A stretch of 59,361 nucleotides of DNA from positions 1 to 59,361 of the forward strand of contig NZ_RHNR01000009.1 of NCBI RefSeq assembly GCF_003946025.1, read 5' to 3'. Below, piece by piece: positions 20,509 through 29,867 of this stretch. Position numbers and translations under genes: made by a program. This stretch comes from Lacticaseibacillus songhuajiangensis (GTDB lineage: Bacteria > Bacillota > Bacilli > Lactobacillales > Lactobacillaceae). The notes beneath the pieces are model-generated. The model was not told the DNA's origin. It made no database searches and saw nothing but the letters and a program-made list of their open reading frames with translations. The first letter of the stretch is position 1, and each line of letters opens with the position of its first letter.

Positions 20509-21741
20509 ATGAACATTTGGAAGAAAATTGCACTTGGTAGTAGCACTGTTATTGCGATGACCTTGCTTGCAGCTTGCGGGAGCAGTTCGAGTTCCTCCAG
20601 CAGCTCCAGCTCAGACAAAGTTAGCGGTTCCGTCAAGCTGTGGGTAGACACCACTCAGGTGTCTTACTACAAGACAATCGTCAAGAAATTCAATAAAACC
20701 TATCCAGATGTGAAGGTTAAGGTCACTCAGAGTCCTAACGGTTCTGCAAACGCCAAGACCGATGTAGGTAAGGACCCATCCAAGGCAGCTGATGTTTTCG
20801 AAGTGCCTAATGACCAGCTAGGTTCCATGGCTGATCAGGGATACATCAACCCACTGTCCCCAGCGGCAACTAAGACCATCAAGAGTGACAACACCGAGGC
20901 GTCCGTTAAGGGTGTCACCTGGAAGAACAAGTTGTATGGGTTCCCATTCGCCGAACAGGCCCAGGTACTTTACTACAACAAGTCCAAGCTTTCCGCACAG
21001 GATGTTAAGTCATGGGAAACGCTCACTTCAAAGGGGACGGTTGCGACTGACTTTACTAACGCGTACGTCTTCTACCCAATCTTCTTCTCTGCTGGCACTC
21101 AGCTATACGGGAAGAATGGCGAAACCCTCAAGGGCACCAACGTTGCCAGCCAGAAGGGTGTGAACGCCTTAACCTGGATTGCACAGCAGAAGAGTAACAA
21201 GGGTGTGATGCAGACTTCTAACGCACTGAATCAGTTGAAGTCCGGCAACGCGTCGGCAACCATCGACGGTCCTTGGAATACTGCTAACATCAAGAAGATT
21301 CTTGGCAAGAATTTTGCAGTCGCACCATACCCAACCATCACCGTTGGTGGTAAGACAGTGCAGATGAAGGCCTTCCTCGGTATTGAAGCTTTTGCTGTTA
21401 ACTCCCACACGGACACCAAGAACCAGAAGGCAGCCGCAACATTGGCGCAGTACATCACCAACAAGCAGTCCCAGCTGACCGTTTACAAGGAATCTGGCCA
21501 GATCCCAGTTGATAAGTCTGCACAAAAGAGCACAACCATCACCAGTGATGAAGCAGCCAAAGCCGTTATGACCATGGCTAAGTCTGACAAGTCCGTGCTG
21601 ATGCCAAAGATGTCCCAGATGGCAACATTCTGGAATCTGGCCGCACCGCTTATCAACGGTTCTTACACCGGCTCCATTAAGGCGAGCGACTACAGCGCAA
21701 AACTGGCAAGCTTCCAGAAGTCAATCTCACAGAAAAACTAG
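20509..21741 (+). CDS. malE: Maltose/maltodextrin ABC transporter substrate-binding lipoprotein
   Basis: A 410-residue extracellular binding protein. A basic N terminus (MNIWKK) and hydrophobic stretch end in the lipobox LLAAC, so Cys23 is lipidated, and a run of 11 serines forms the tether to the membrane. The rest is a family 1 solute-binding fold (SVKLWVDTTQ, KLYGFPFAEQ, ATIDGPWNTANI). ATG 20509 follows GAGGAGA; an upstream frame extension overlaps the previous gene. It delivers malto-oligosaccharides to MalF/MalG. By eye the codon use is highly biased, as expected of an abundant protein. Confidence 0.93.
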   Translation: MNIWKKIALGSSTVIAMTLLAACGSSSSSSSSSSSDKVSGSVKLWVDTTQVSYYKTIVKKFNKTYPDVKVKVTQSPNGSANAKTDVGKDPSKAADVFEVPNDQLGSMADQGYINPLSPAATKTIKSDNTEASVKGVTWKNKLYGFPFAEQAQVLYYNKSKLSAQDVKSWETLTSKGTVATDFTNAYVFYPIFFSAGTQLYGKNGETLKGTNVASQKGVNALTWIAQQKSNKGVMQTSNALNQLKSGNASATIDGPWNTANIKKILGKNFAVAPYPTITVGGKTVQMKAFLGIEAFAVNSHTDTKNQKAAATLAQYITNKQSQLTVYKESGQIPVDKSAQKSTTITSDEAAKAVMTMAKSDKSVLMPKMSQMATFWNLAAPLINGSYTGSIKASDYSAKLASFQKSISQKN

Positions 21742-21814
21742 TGTTGTTGACCAGTAGTTATTTACGATAATGCCGCGCTGATTGACAGTCGTAGCACGAG
21801 GAGGGTGAAGCACA

Positions 21815-23173
21815 ATGTTTAAACGGAAGAGCAGACGGCCTAAGTCGGCGACGTACAAAGAAGTATGGCAGCGCGGTAACCTCGCAACCAAACTTTCTTT
21901 CATCTTCATGGGCTTGGCACAACTAAAGCACAAACAATGGGTCAAGGGATTAGCGTTCTTAATCACCGAAATTGTTTTCCTAATCTGGTTTGTGTTCAGT
22001 GGGGTAAGTGCACTGAGCATGCTGACCTCGCTGGGGAGCATTAAGAGTAAGCGTGTTGTTTACGATAGCACGCAGGGCGTTTACATTACCAAAATGCCGG
22101 ATAACTCGGTTGTCATCCTCCTGTTTGGGGTTTTAGCCGTGATTCTTGTTCTCGCAATGATTGGTCTGTACATCGCCAATCTGCGTTCGGTGCGAAAATT
22201 GTACGTCCTCGAACGCGACGGGAAGCACGTGCCGACAAATGGCGAAGACTTAGCAGCGCTTCTAGATCGCAAGTTGTACGCCACGTTACTGGCAGTACCC
22301 ATCATTGGTGTGGTGGCCTTTACGGTGTTACCAACCATCTACATGATTTCGATGGCGTTCACTAATTACGATTCCAAACACCCAATTGGGTTCTCCTGGA
22401 CCGGCTTTGCGGCGTTCAAGAACGTATTGAGCGGTGATCTAGCCGGCACCTTCTTCCCAGTATTGGGTTGGACGCTTGTCTGGGCAGTCTGTGCGACGGC
22501 AACCACCTTCTTCTTCGGTGTACTGCTGGCCATGCTCATTGAATCCAAAGGAATTAAGCATAAGGGTTTCTGGCGGACAATTTTTATCATTGTCTACGCC
22601 GTACCACAGTTTATTTCACTGCTCATGATGGCGCAGTTCCTGGATCTGCAGGGCCCGCTGAACACACTGCTCATGAACTGGGGCTGGATTAGTCATCCCA
22701 TTAACTTCATCAGCGCATCTGCCAATCCGATGGTTGCGCGCATCACGGTTATCATCGTGAATATGTGGATTGGGGTGCCGGTCTCGATGTTGGTATCCAC
22801 GGCAATCATCCAAAATCTGCCGCAAGACCAGATTGAGGCAGCCCGGATTGACGGTGCGAACTCGTTCCAGATCTTCCGTTCCATTACTTTCCCGCAAATC
22901 TTGTTTGTCATGGCGCCAGCCTTGATTCAACAATTCATCGGGAACATTAATAACTTTAATGTGATTTACCTGTTAACCGGTGGGTACCCAATGAACAACA
23001 ACTACAACGGCGCGGGGGATACCGACTTACTGGTAACCTGGCTGTACAACTTGGTGTTCGGGCAAACGCAGCGGTACAATGCGTCCGCCGTCTTGGGGAT
23101 TCTCATCTTCATCATCAGCGCGACGGTCTCACTGATTGCCTACCGACGGACCAACGCATTTAAGGAGGGATAG
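21815..23173 (+). CDS. malF: Maltodextrin ABC transporter permease MalF
   Basis: A 452-residue membrane protein with about eight predicted spans and an extended N-terminal part with hydrophobic stretches before the core permease, as in MalF rather than short CUT1 permeases. The EAA loop contacting the ATPase reads EAARIDGANSFQIFRSITFP. GAGGAGGGTG precedes ATG 21815. malG follows after 2 bases. The 73-base malE-malF gap contains nothing obvious, so the genes are likely one transcript. Confidence 0.92.
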   Translation: MFKRKSRRPKSATYKEVWQRGNLATKLSFIFMGLAQLKHKQWVKGLAFLITEIVFLIWFVFSGVSALSMLTSLGSIKSKRVVYDSTQGVYITKMPDNSVVILLFGVLAVILVLAMIGLYIANLRSVRKLYVLERDGKHVPTNGEDLAALLDRKLYATLLAVPIIGVVAFTVLPTIYMISMAFTNYDSKHPIGFSWTGFAAFKNVLSGDLAGTFFPVLGWTLVWAVCATATTFFFGVLLAMLIESKGIKHKGFWRTIFIIVYAVPQFISLLMMAQFLDLQGPLNTLLMNWGWISHPINFISASANPMVARITVIIVNMWIGVPVSMLVSTAIIQNLPQDQIEAARIDGANSFQIFRSITFPQILFVMAPALIQQFIGNINNFNVIYLLTGGYPMNNNYNGAGDTDLLVTWLYNLVFGQTQRYNASAVLGILIFIISATVSLIAYRRTNAFKEG

Positions 23174-23175
23174 CC

Positions 23176-24033
23176 ATGAAATCTTATCGTGCACAGCGGC
23201 GTTTCTCGCTGATTATGCGTTACATCTTGCTGGTCATTCTGGCGATTGTGTGGATTTTTCCCATCATCTGGATCGTTTTAGCAAGCTTCTCGTATAACGA
23301 TACTGGGTTTGTTTCTACAATCATTCCCAGCAAGTTCACCTTGCAAAACTATATCGGAATTTTCACCAGCAAGCAGTTTCCGTTTATGAACTGGATTCTC
23401 AATACCACTTTCGTCTCTGTCGTTTCGGCGACGCTCTCAACGCTGGTGACGATTTGCGTTGCCTACGTGCTTTCACGCCTGCGTTTTCGCTTACGCAAGC
23501 CGTTTCTCCAGATTGCCCTGGTATTGGGGATGTTCCCTGGGTTCATGTCGATGATTGCCTTGTACTACATTCTGAAGAGTTTCAACATGCTCAACCTCTT
23601 CGGATTGATTCTGGTCTATGTCGGCGGTGCTGGGCTTGGGTTTTACGTGGCAAAAGGTTTCTTTGATACCATTCCAATGGCAATTGATGAAGCAGCCGAG
23701 ATGGATGGTGCAACCGAATGGCAAACGTTCATTCACATCGGTCTACCGATGTCGCGCCCGATTATCGTCTACACGGCGCTGATGGCCTTTATCGGTCCCT
23801 GGATCGACTTCATCTTCTCCGGGATTATCCTTTCGTCGTCGGGGAACGCGAAAAACTACACCATTGCGTATGGTCTGTACAACATGGTGCATGCGACTAA
23901 GGGGACCTCAACACAGTACTTCACCCAGTTCATTGCGGGGTGTGTGATTATCGCAATTCCGATTACCGTGCTGTTCATCATCATGCAGAAGTTCTATGTG
24001 AATGGGATTACTGCTGGGGCAGACAAAGGTTAA
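23176..24033 (+). CDS. malG: Maltodextrin ABC transporter permease MalG
   Basis: A 285-residue permease with six predicted spans and the EAA loop EAAEMDGATEWQTFIHIGLP. It pairs with MalF to form the translocation pore. The start ATG 23176 lies 2 bases after malF and GGAGGG is inside the malF end. A strong terminator follows, closing the operon before malR. Confidence 0.93.
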   Translation: MKSYRAQRRFSLIMRYILLVILAIVWIFPIIWIVLASFSYNDTGFVSTIIPSKFTLQNYIGIFTSKQFPFMNWILNTTFVSVVSATLSTLVTICVAYVLSRLRFRLRKPFLQIALVLGMFPGFMSMIALYYILKSFNMLNLFGLILVYVGGAGLGFYVAKGFFDTIPMAIDEAAEMDGATEWQTFIHIGLPMSRPIIVYTALMAFIGPWIDFIFSGIILSSSGNAKNYTIAYGLYNMVHATKGTSTQYFTQFIAGCVIIAIPITVLFIIMQKFYVNGITAGADKG

Positions 24034-24045
24034 CAAAATATTTAC

Positions 24046-24080
24046 AAAAAAACGCTGGGCCGGTGGTCTAGCGTTTTTTT
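24046..24080 (+). terminator. Terminator of the maltodextrin operon
   Basis: A7-CGCT (24046-24056) pairs with AGCG-T7 (24070-24080) around a GC-rich loop; T-rich on the 3' side, A-rich on the 5' side. Confidence 0.85.
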
Positions 24081-24193
24081 GTGTATCGCGCCAAGCGGCG
24101 GTTCCTGGTGGCGGCATTAACAAACAGCACTTTAATAATAGCTGTTATGGTAAACTGGTCTACGTAGTGAATGAATTTACGGGGGTTGAAAAC

Positions 24194-25144
24194 GTGATTA
24201 CCTTGTCGGATGTGGCAAAAAAAGCGAATGTTTCCAAGATGACTGTTTCAAGGGTCATTAATCACCCTGAACAAGTCACAGATGAATTGCGCGAGTTGGT
24301 TGAAAATGCCATGCTTGCGCTTAACTATCGTCCGAATTCCGTGGCCAAGGCCTTGGCGAATAACCGTACGAATGTGGTGAAAGTGGTTATCTTGGAAGAT
24401 ACCGGTGTGGAGCCTTACTACATGAGTTTACTCTTTGGCATTGCCAAGGGACTGGACAAGCGGCAATACGCCTTGCAACTGGTAACAGATCACAACGCAA
24501 TCAGCGTTGGGGTTCAGGACGGCTATATTATTACGGGTGCCCGCAGTGCCGATACCGATGAGTTAAATGCGCTGACGGATCCAGTCGTCATTTTTGGTGA
24601 GAATCGTAACGGTTTTGATTTTATTGATAACGACAACAAGGCTGGAATCACTATTGCTACTGAGTATGCGCTGGCTAAGAACTACCAGTCCATAATCTTC
24701 ATTGGCATCGATGTTAAGGAGCCATTCGAATATTCCCGTGAGGCTGGTTACATCAATACCATGCAGAAACATCAGCAGATTCCCCGAATTCACCGAATGG
24801 CGAATCATTCCCACTTATCTCAAGCGTTCGTGAGTGCTCATTGGCGGGAATTTGCGCGCAATACAATCTTTATCTGCGCCAGTGACCGCCTTGCTGTCGG
24901 TATCGTGCGGGGAATTTTGGAAAATGGGGGAAACATTCCCAATGATTTTGGTGTCATTGGTTATGATGGCGTTTTTCTCGACCAGGTGTCCAATCCCAAA
25001 CTCAGTACGATCAAGCAGCCTGTGCAGCGCCTTGGGGAACATTTGGCGCGCATGCTACTGCAAAAAATCGACCAGTCGGGTGCACAGCAGGGAGAATTGA
25101 TGATTGAGCCGGAATTAGTCGTGCGCGGCACTACGCGTGATTAA
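24194..25144 (+). CDS. malR: LacI-family regulator, probable maltose regulator MalR
   Basis: A 316-residue LacI/GalR-type protein. The N-terminal helix-turn-helix (TLSDVAKKANVSKMTVSRVI, residues 3-22) and hinge helix (NYRPNSVAKAL) are followed by a periplasmic-binding-protein-like effector domain. GTG 24194 follows GGGGG (24181-24185); the frame is open upstream to 24002, but that stretch covers the mal terminator. Sitting directly after malG, it is the obvious candidate to control the cluster, perhaps through the repeated operator at 11021 and 14554. Repressor versus activator cannot be told from sequence. It converges on the minus-strand gene with one base between. Confidence 0.88.
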   Translation: MITLSDVAKKANVSKMTVSRVINHPEQVTDELRELVENAMLALNYRPNSVAKALANNRTNVVKVVILEDTGVEPYYMSLLFGIAKGLDKRQYALQLVTDHNAISVGVQDGYIITGARSADTDELNALTDPVVIFGENRNGFDFIDNDNKAGITIATEYALAKNYQSIIFIGIDVKEPFEYSREAGYINTMQKHQQIPRIHRMANHSHLSQAFVSAHWREFARNTIFICASDRLAVGIVRGILENGGNIPNDFGVIGYDGVFLDQVSNPKLSTIKQPVQRLGEHLARMLLQKIDQSGAQQGELMIEPELVVRGTTRD

Positions 25145-25145
25145 G

Positions 25146-25568
25146 TTAATTCAAGAGCCGCTGGGCCGCTGGTAGAAGCAGTACAAGGCCGCTAACAGTA
25201 CTCCCAAACAATAAGTGGGGGATGAACGCGATGCGATGATTGTGTGTGCACAGTGACCAGCAGAGACTGCTGAGACTGGCGCACAGCAGGGTCAGCAGCG
25301 AACCGCTTGTTCCCAGTACGGCCGTTGTCGCAGCGATGACAATAATATCGGCACTACCCAAGCCCCGCGTTAAATAAGCAAAGGCAGTCAGGATAATCGC
25401 GCCACCACATGCGGCAGCAAGATAGATGGGGCGGTAGAGGGCACTCAGTAATATGATGGTGAACAGCCAACTATCGCTGAGTAACGCCGGTACCGATAAG
25501 CAGCGTGCGTCTTCGTATGCCAGAACCATCATTCCACCGAAGTAGCATAAAAGCTGAAGAGTTAACAT
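25146..25568 (-). CDS. Short prepilin-peptidase-like (A24) membrane protein, ComC-like
   Basis: A 140-residue, very hydrophobic protein with about five or six predicted spans. The two aspartates expected of A24 aspartyl peptidases are present: D20 in the DARCLSVP block (family DxRxxxIP) and D74 in GLGSAD (family GxGD, with Ala in place of the last Gly). The N-terminal methyltransferase-like domain of full prepilin peptidases (about 220-250 residues) is missing, as in some minimal A24 proteins. GAGGTGATG lies upstream of its ATG. Processing of competence pseudopilins (ComGC) is the likely role if active; no pilin genes are nearby. Confidence 0.6.
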   Translation of the reverse strand: MLTLQLLCYFGGMMVLAYEDARCLSVPALLSDSWLFTIILLSALYRPIYLAAACGGAIILTAFAYLTRGLGSADIIVIAATTAVLGTSGSLLTLLCASLSSLCWSLCTHNHRIAFIPHLLFGSTVSGLVLLLPAAQRLLN

Positions 25569-25664
25569 TTTGCATCACCTCAGCAATAGATTCCGCCAAA
25601 ATGGGATGAAACACGCCTGGATGAGTTGTTTTTTAAATGAAAACGCATTTATCCGGCAAAAGGT

Positions 25665-25694
25665 TTGACACCCGGACTTAAACCTGGTTATACT
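25665..25694 (+). promoter_or_regulatory. Promoter of rpsL-rpsG-fusA
   Basis: TTGACA (25665-25670), an 18-base spacer and TATACT (25689-25694). The expected start near 25701 gives a leader of about 185 bases before rpsL. Confidence 0.8.
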
Positions 25695-25700
25695 ATCAAA

Positions 25701-25809
25701 GGTGCTTTTTTCCAGTTAATTCGGGGTTGCCCGACGAGCTGGATGTCCGATGTCGCGAAGGAAGTTCCTTCAGACAGGCACCGGTCGATCTACTCGCCGG
25801 GCAGGCCAA
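25701..25809 (+). promoter_or_regulatory. Structured rpsL leader with mutually exclusive hairpins
   Basis: Local fold: TCCAG (25711-25715)/CTGGA (25739-25743) enclosing TCGGG (25721-25725)/CCCGA (25730-25734), then GAAGGAA (25757-25763)/TTCCTTC (25765-25771). Competing fold: GCCCGACGAG (25729-25738) with CTCGCCGGGC (25793-25802), one mismatch in ten, shortly followed by seven T (25810-25816). The two folds use the same bases, which is the logic of an attenuator. I do not know a described family for it. Confidence 0.5.
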
Positions 25810-25885
25810 TTTTTTTAATCAAAAATGAACCGCCTGGATGTGTGGACTTAAAACAGCACATAAATCGAAAGGAGGAACCTTGGAA

Positions 25886-26305
25886 ATGCCTACTATCAAC
25901 CAATTGGTACGTCAAGGTCGTAAATCTCACACAACCAAGTCAAACTCTCCAGCTTTGAACTTTGGTTACAACAGCAAGAACAAGTCCCTCACTAGCAACC
26001 CAGCACCACAGAAGCGTGGTGTTGCTACTCGTGTCGGGACCATGACACCTAAGAAGCCTAACTCCGCTCTGCGGAAGTACGCTCGTGTGCGTCTGTCCAA
26101 CCTGATTGAAGTTACTGCTTACATTCCAGGTATCGGTCACAACCTTCAGGAACACTCCGTTGTCCTGATCCGTGGGGGCCGTGTTAAGGACTTGCCTGGG
26201 GTACGCTACCACATCATCCGTGGTGCACTCGATACCGCCGGTGTTGACGGCCGTATGCAGAGCCGTTCTAAGTACGGTGCTAAGCGCCCTAAGGATAAGA
26301 AGTAA
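25886..26305 (+). CDS. rpsL: 30S ribosomal protein S12
   Basis: A 139-residue S12, a decoding-centre protein. TPKKPNS and the [12 protein letters not shown] loop, sites of streptomycin-resistance changes, are wild type. ATG 25886 follows AAAGGAGGAAC; upstream in-frame starts fall within the leader. First gene of the str operon, with rpsG 57 bases downstream. Confidence 0.97.
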   Translation: MPTINQLVRQGRKSHTTKSNSPALNFGYNSKNKSLTSNPAPQKRGVATRVGTMTPKKPNSALRKYARVRLSNLIEVTAYIPGIGHNLQEHSVVLIRGGRVKDLPGVRYHIIRGALDTAGVDGRMQSRSKYGAKRPKDKK

Positions 26306-26362
26306 TTTAGTAAATCTCGTCAAAAAATCTACTCCCCACTCGGGAAATAGGAGGCTATCAGG

Positions 26363-26833
26363 ATGCCACGTAAAGGCAATGTATCAAAACGAGATGTCCT
26401 GCCTGACCCAGTTTACAACTCTAAGCTGGTTAGTCGCTTGATCAACCACTTGATGATTGATGGCAAGCGCGGTAAGGCTTCTACAATTCTTTATGATGCT
26501 TTCGACATCATTAAGACTCAGACCGGTAACGAACCCGTTGAAGTATTCGAGGAAGCCATGAAGAACATCATGCCTGTCCTTGAAGTTAAGGCTCGCCGTA
26601 TCGGTGGTTCTAACTACCAGGTTCCTATCGAAGTACGTCCAGAACGTCGGACCACACTTGGTCTACGTTGGCTCGTACAGTACTCTCGCCAGCGCGGCGA
26701 ACACACCATGGACGAACGTCTTGCACGTGAAATCATGGATGCTGCAAACAACACAGGTTCTGCAGTTAAGAAGCGTGAAGATACCCACAAGATGGCTGAG
26801 GCCAACCGGGCATTCGCACACTATCGTTGGTAA
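26363..26833 (+). CDS. rpsG: 30S ribosomal protein S7
   Basis: A 156-residue S7, the primary 16S rRNA 3'-domain binder and head assembly initiator. The start [16 protein letters not shown] and the block [11 protein letters not shown] are typical. ATG 26363 is preceded by AGGAGG. It is separated from fusA by a terminator-like hairpin. Confidence 0.97.
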   Translation: MPRKGNVSKRDVLPDPVYNSKLVSRLINHLMIDGKRGKASTILYDAFDIIKTQTGNEPVEVFEEAMKNIMPVLEVKARRIGGSNYQVPIEVRPERRTTLGLRWLVQYSRQRGEHTMDERLAREIMDAANNTGSAVKKREDTHKMAEANRAFAHYRW

Positions 26834-26840
26834 GAAGATT

Positions 26841-26884
26841 GGCTATTATATGCGGTTACCATCGTCATATAGTAGCCTTTTTTT
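26841..26884 (+). terminator. Terminator-like hairpin between rpsG and fusA
   Basis: GGCTATTATATG (26841-26852) pairs with CATATAGTAGCC (26866-26877) with one wobble, followed by seven T. No good promoter is evident between it and fusA, so it may lower rather than stop transcription into fusA. Confidence 0.75.
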
Positions 26885-26968
26885 CAGAAAAAATAGCTTA
26901 GACCTAGCCGCCTAAGTAATCAGAATTTTGCTTAATGCAAATTAACCTGAGAGGAGAAAAATATTCAC

Positions 26969-29056
26969 ATGGCTAACAAGCGTGAATTCCCACTTGAAAA
27001 GACCCGGAATATCGGTATCATGGCCCACATTGATGCGGGTAAGACTACCACTACCGAACGTATTCTCTACTACACGGGTAAGATTCACAAAATCGGTGAA
27101 ACCCATGATGGTGCTTCACAGATGGACTGGATGGCTCAGGAACAGGAACGTGGTATTACCATCACGTCCGCTGCGACGACTGCCGTTTGGAAGAACCACC
27201 GTGTTAACATCATTGACACCCCAGGTCACGTTGACTTCACTATGGAAGTTGAACGTTCTCTCCGTGTCCTTGATGGTGCCGTAACCGTTCTTGATGCCCA
27301 GGCCGGTGTTGAACCACAGACCGAAAACGTTTGGCGTCAGGCAACGACTTACAGCGTTCCCCGGATTGTTTTCGTTAACAAGATGGACAAGATTGGTGCT
27401 GACTTCAAGTTCTCCGTCAACTCCATCCACGACCGTCTTGGTGCTAACGCCCACGCCGTTCAGCTCCCAATCGGTGCTGAAGACAACTTCGAAGGGGTTA
27501 TCGACCTCCTTGAAATGAAGGCTGACCTCTACGACGAAGACGAACTTGGTTCAGAATGGGATGTTGTTGACATTCCTGATGACTACAAGGAAGCTGCCGA
27601 AGAAGCACGGACAGAACTCGTTGAAGCCGTTGCTGACATCGACGAAGACATCATGGACAAGTACCTTGAAGGGGAAGAAATTTCCTCCGACGAACTGCGT
27701 GCCGCAATTCGTAAGGGTACTATCAACCTTGAATTCTACCCTGTATTTGCAGGTTCTGCCTTCAAGAACAAGGGTGTTCAGATGATGCTTGATGGTGTTG
27801 TTGACTACCTGCCAAGCCCACTTGACGTTAAGCCATACAACGCTACCGACCCTGACACGGGTGAGGAAGTTGCTCTGATCGCCGGTGACGACAAGCCATT
27901 TGCCGCACTTGCATTTAAGATTGCAACCGACCCATTCGTTGGTCGTCTGACCTTCATCCGTGTTTACACCGGTACCCTGGAATCTGGTTCATACGTATTG
28001 AACACCTCCAAGGGCCAGCGTGAACGTGTTGGTCGTCTTCTCCAGATGCACAGTAACCACCGTCAGGAAATCCCAGAAGTATTCTCTGGTGATATTGCCG
28101 CGGTTATTGGTCTGAAGAACACCACCACCGGTGACTCCCTGACTGATAAGGATCACCCACTGATTCTTGAATCAATGGAAATCCCAGAACCAGTTATCCA
28201 GGTTTCCGTAGAACCTAAGTCCAAGGAAGACCGTGACAAGCTGGACGTTGCGATTCAGAAGCTTTCTGAAGAAGACCCAACTTTCCGTGCCGAAACCAAC
28301 CCTGAAACCGGTGAAACTCTGATCGCCGGGATGGGTGAACTGCACTTGGACATCATGGTTGACCGGATGCGTCGTGAATTCAACGTTGACGCGCAGATCG
28401 GTGCACCTCAGGTTGCTTACCGTGAAACCTTCACCAAGACTGCTAGCGCACAAGGTAAGTTTGTTCGCCAGTCTGGTGGTAAAGGTCAATATGGTGATGT
28501 TTGGGTTGAATTCACACCTAACGAAGAAGGCAAGGGCTTCGAATTCGAAGACGCCATCGTCGGTGGTGTTGTTCCTCGCGAATACATCCCAGCTGTAGAA
28601 CAGGGTCTGAAGGAATCCATGGCTAACGGTGTTCTCGCCGGCTACCCATTGATTGACGTTAAGGCTAAGCTCTACGATGGTAGCTACCACGAAGTCGACT
28701 CCTCTGAAGCCGCATTTAAGGTTGCTGCAAGCATGTCCCTGAAGGCTGCTGCTAAGGCTGCCGGTGCCGTTATCCTCGAACCTATCATGAAGGTCGAAGT
28801 TGTTGCTCCTGAAGAAAACTTCGGTGACATCATGGGTCAGGTAACCGCACGTCGTGGTCGCGTTGAAGGTATGGAAGCACGTGGTAACGCCCAGGTGGTT
28901 AACGCCATGGTCCCACTTGCTGAAATGTTCGGTTACGCAACGACACTTCGTTCTGCTACGCAGGGTCGTGGTACCTTTACCATGACCTTCGACCACTACG
29001 AAGCCGTTCCTAAGAGCATCCAGGAAGACATCATCAAGAAGAACGGCGGCCAGTAA
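26969..29056 (+). CDS. fusA: Elongation factor G
   Basis: A 695-residue translocation GTPase. G1 AHIDAGKT (19-26), G3 DTPGHVDF and G4 NKMDKIGAD are present, followed by domains II-V; the domain IV tip region lies in [15 protein letters not shown]. Length and motifs are normal. ATG 26969 lies behind GAGAGGAG. It ends the str operon: tuf is not adjacent here, and a strong terminator follows. Confidence 0.97.
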   Translation: MANKREFPLEKTRNIGIMAHIDAGKTTTTERILYYTGKIHKIGETHDGASQMDWMAQEQERGITITSAATTAVWKNHRVNIIDTPGHVDFTMEVERSLRVLDGAVTVLDAQAGVEPQTENVWRQATTYSVPRIVFVNKMDKIGADFKFSVNSIHDRLGANAHAVQLPIGAEDNFEGVIDLLEMKADLYDEDELGSEWDVVDIPDDYKEAAEEARTELVEAVADIDEDIMDKYLEGEEISSDELRAAIRKGTINLEFYPVFAGSAFKNKGVQMMLDGVVDYLPSPLDVKPYNATDPDTGEEVALIAGDDKPFAALAFKIATDPFVGRLTFIRVYTGTLESGSYVLNTSKGQRERVGRLLQMHSNHRQEIPEVFSGDIAAVIGLKNTTTGDSLTDKDHPLILESMEIPEPVIQVSVEPKSKEDRDKLDVAIQKLSEEDPTFRAETNPETGETLIAGMGELHLDIMVDRMRREFNVDAQIGAPQVAYRETFTKTASAQGKFVRQSGGKGQYGDVWVEFTPNEEGKGFEFEDAIVGGVVPREYIPAVEQGLKESMANGVLAGYPLIDVKAKLYDGSYHEVDSSEAAFKVAASMSLKAAAKAAGAVILEPIMKVEVVAPEENFGDIMGQVTARRGRVEGMEARGNAQVVNAMVPLAEMFGYATTLRSATQGRGTFTMTFDHYEAVPKSIQEDIIKKNGGQ

Positions 29057-29078
29057 TTTACTGCTGACGCACGACTTG

Positions 29079-29117
29079 AAAAAGCCGCTCACTCCGAAAG
29101 GGGTGGGCGGCTTTTTT
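29079..29117 (+). terminator. Terminator after fusA
   Basis: AAAAAGCCGC plus CACTCC pairs with GGGGTG plus GCGGCTTTTTT around GAAA. The A/T-flanked stem could also serve the convergent pncA on the minus strand. Confidence 0.88.
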
Positions 29118-29129
29118 GTTGTGATGCTT

Positions 29130-29678
29130 CTATAGTACGGTGGCGCCGAGTACATTCTTGAAATGATCCAGGGCAAAATTTTGTCCGTCGGGATTAAATG
29201 TTGCGCAGGCATCACTGTGAATGGTGATGGTGTAACCGAGGTTGTAGGCATCGATGGCGGTGTGCAGCACGCAGATGTCGGTGCAGACACCAACGATGTG
29301 CAAATCCGTGACGTGGCGTTCGCGTAGCCACTGGTCAAGTGGCGTACCGGCAAAACTTGAGTAGCGGCGCTTAGGGAAGGCTTGGACATTCGTTTCAGCC
29401 TTGTGCTGCTGGTACCAAGGTTCCAAGTCGCCGTAGTAAGCCCGTCCCCAGGTGCCTTCTTCATTGTGGGGCGGGAACAATTTGGTTTCCGGATGGTAGG
29501 GGTCGCCGGCGACGTGCAGGTCGGTGGGGAGGAAGACAAAATCTTGTTGGGCGCGGAAGGCTTCAGCAAGGCGGTTGATTGCGGGCGCGATTGACTGTGC
29601 AGGTGTGCCTGCGGTAAGCTTACCGGCAGGCGCAACGAAATCATTGGTGTAATCAACAATAAGCAAGGCTTTAGGCAT
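29130..29678 (-). CDS. pncA: Nicotinamidase (isochorismatase-fold)
   Basis: A 182-residue amidohydrolase that converts nicotinamide to nicotinate for NAD salvage. The catalytic triad is Asp9 (LLIVDYTNDF), Lys103 (FPKRRYSSF) and Cys136 (VCTDICVLH), the same numbering as the pneumococcal nicotinamidase. Metal ligands are Asp53 and His55 (PTDLH) with His71. AAGGA lies upstream of ATG 29678. A perfect inverted repeat lies over its likely promoter region. It is convergent with fusA and divergent from rpsJ. Confidence 0.9.
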   Translation of the reverse strand: MPKALLIVDYTNDFVAPAGKLTAGTPAQSIAPAINRLAEAFRAQQDFVFLPTDLHVAGDPYHPETKLFPPHNEEGTWGRAYYGDLEPWYQQHKAETNVQAFPKRRYSSFAGTPLDQWLRERHVTDLHIVGVCTDICVLHTAIDAYNLGYTITIHSDACATFNPDGQNFALDHFKNVLGATVL

Positions 29679-29745
29679 GGACAGTTCCTTCTTTCAGGGG
29701 ATCAACCGTTATTTATCGCTATTATACCTGTCTTGACACCTAATG

Positions 29746-29778
29746 GGTAGCGAAAACATTTTCAGTGGAATCGCTACC
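29746..29778. promoter_or_regulatory. Perfect 8-bp inverted repeat between pncA and rpsJ
   Basis: GGTAGCGA (29746-29753) and TCGCTACC (29771-29778) are separated by 17 bases. On the minus strand a TATAAT (complement of 29721-29726) lies 17 bases downstream of the edge of this repeat, which overlaps the position of the pncA -35. The geometry suggests an operator for pncA, for instance for an NAD-related repressor. The binder is unknown. Confidence 0.45.
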
Positions 29779-29832
29779 ATTTTAACGCAGCGAGTTTTTC
29801 CTGTGAATTCGCAAATTTCGTGTATAAATCGC

Positions 29833-29861
29833 TTGATACAGGCCTTTGCTTGCTGTATAGT
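29833..29861 (+). promoter_or_regulatory. Promoter of the S10-spc-alpha superoperon
   Basis: TTGATA (29833-29838), a 17-base spacer and TATAGT (29856-29861). The transcript would start near 29868 and carry a leader of about 160 bases. Confidence 0.82.
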
Positions 29862-29867
29862 ACTAAG

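Noticed and set aside
24117..24151. TTAACA and TATGGT as a malR promoter
   Set aside because: The spacer is 23 bases, too long for a sigma-A promoter; malR promoter left unassigned.
25665..25958. 97-codon frame over the rpsL promoter and leader
   Set aside because: It coincides with the promoter and RNA structures and has no ribosome site.
28172..29659. A 495-codon minus-strand frame through pncA and fusA
   Set aside because: It is in another frame of pncA and antisense to fusA; no family resemblance and no start signal.
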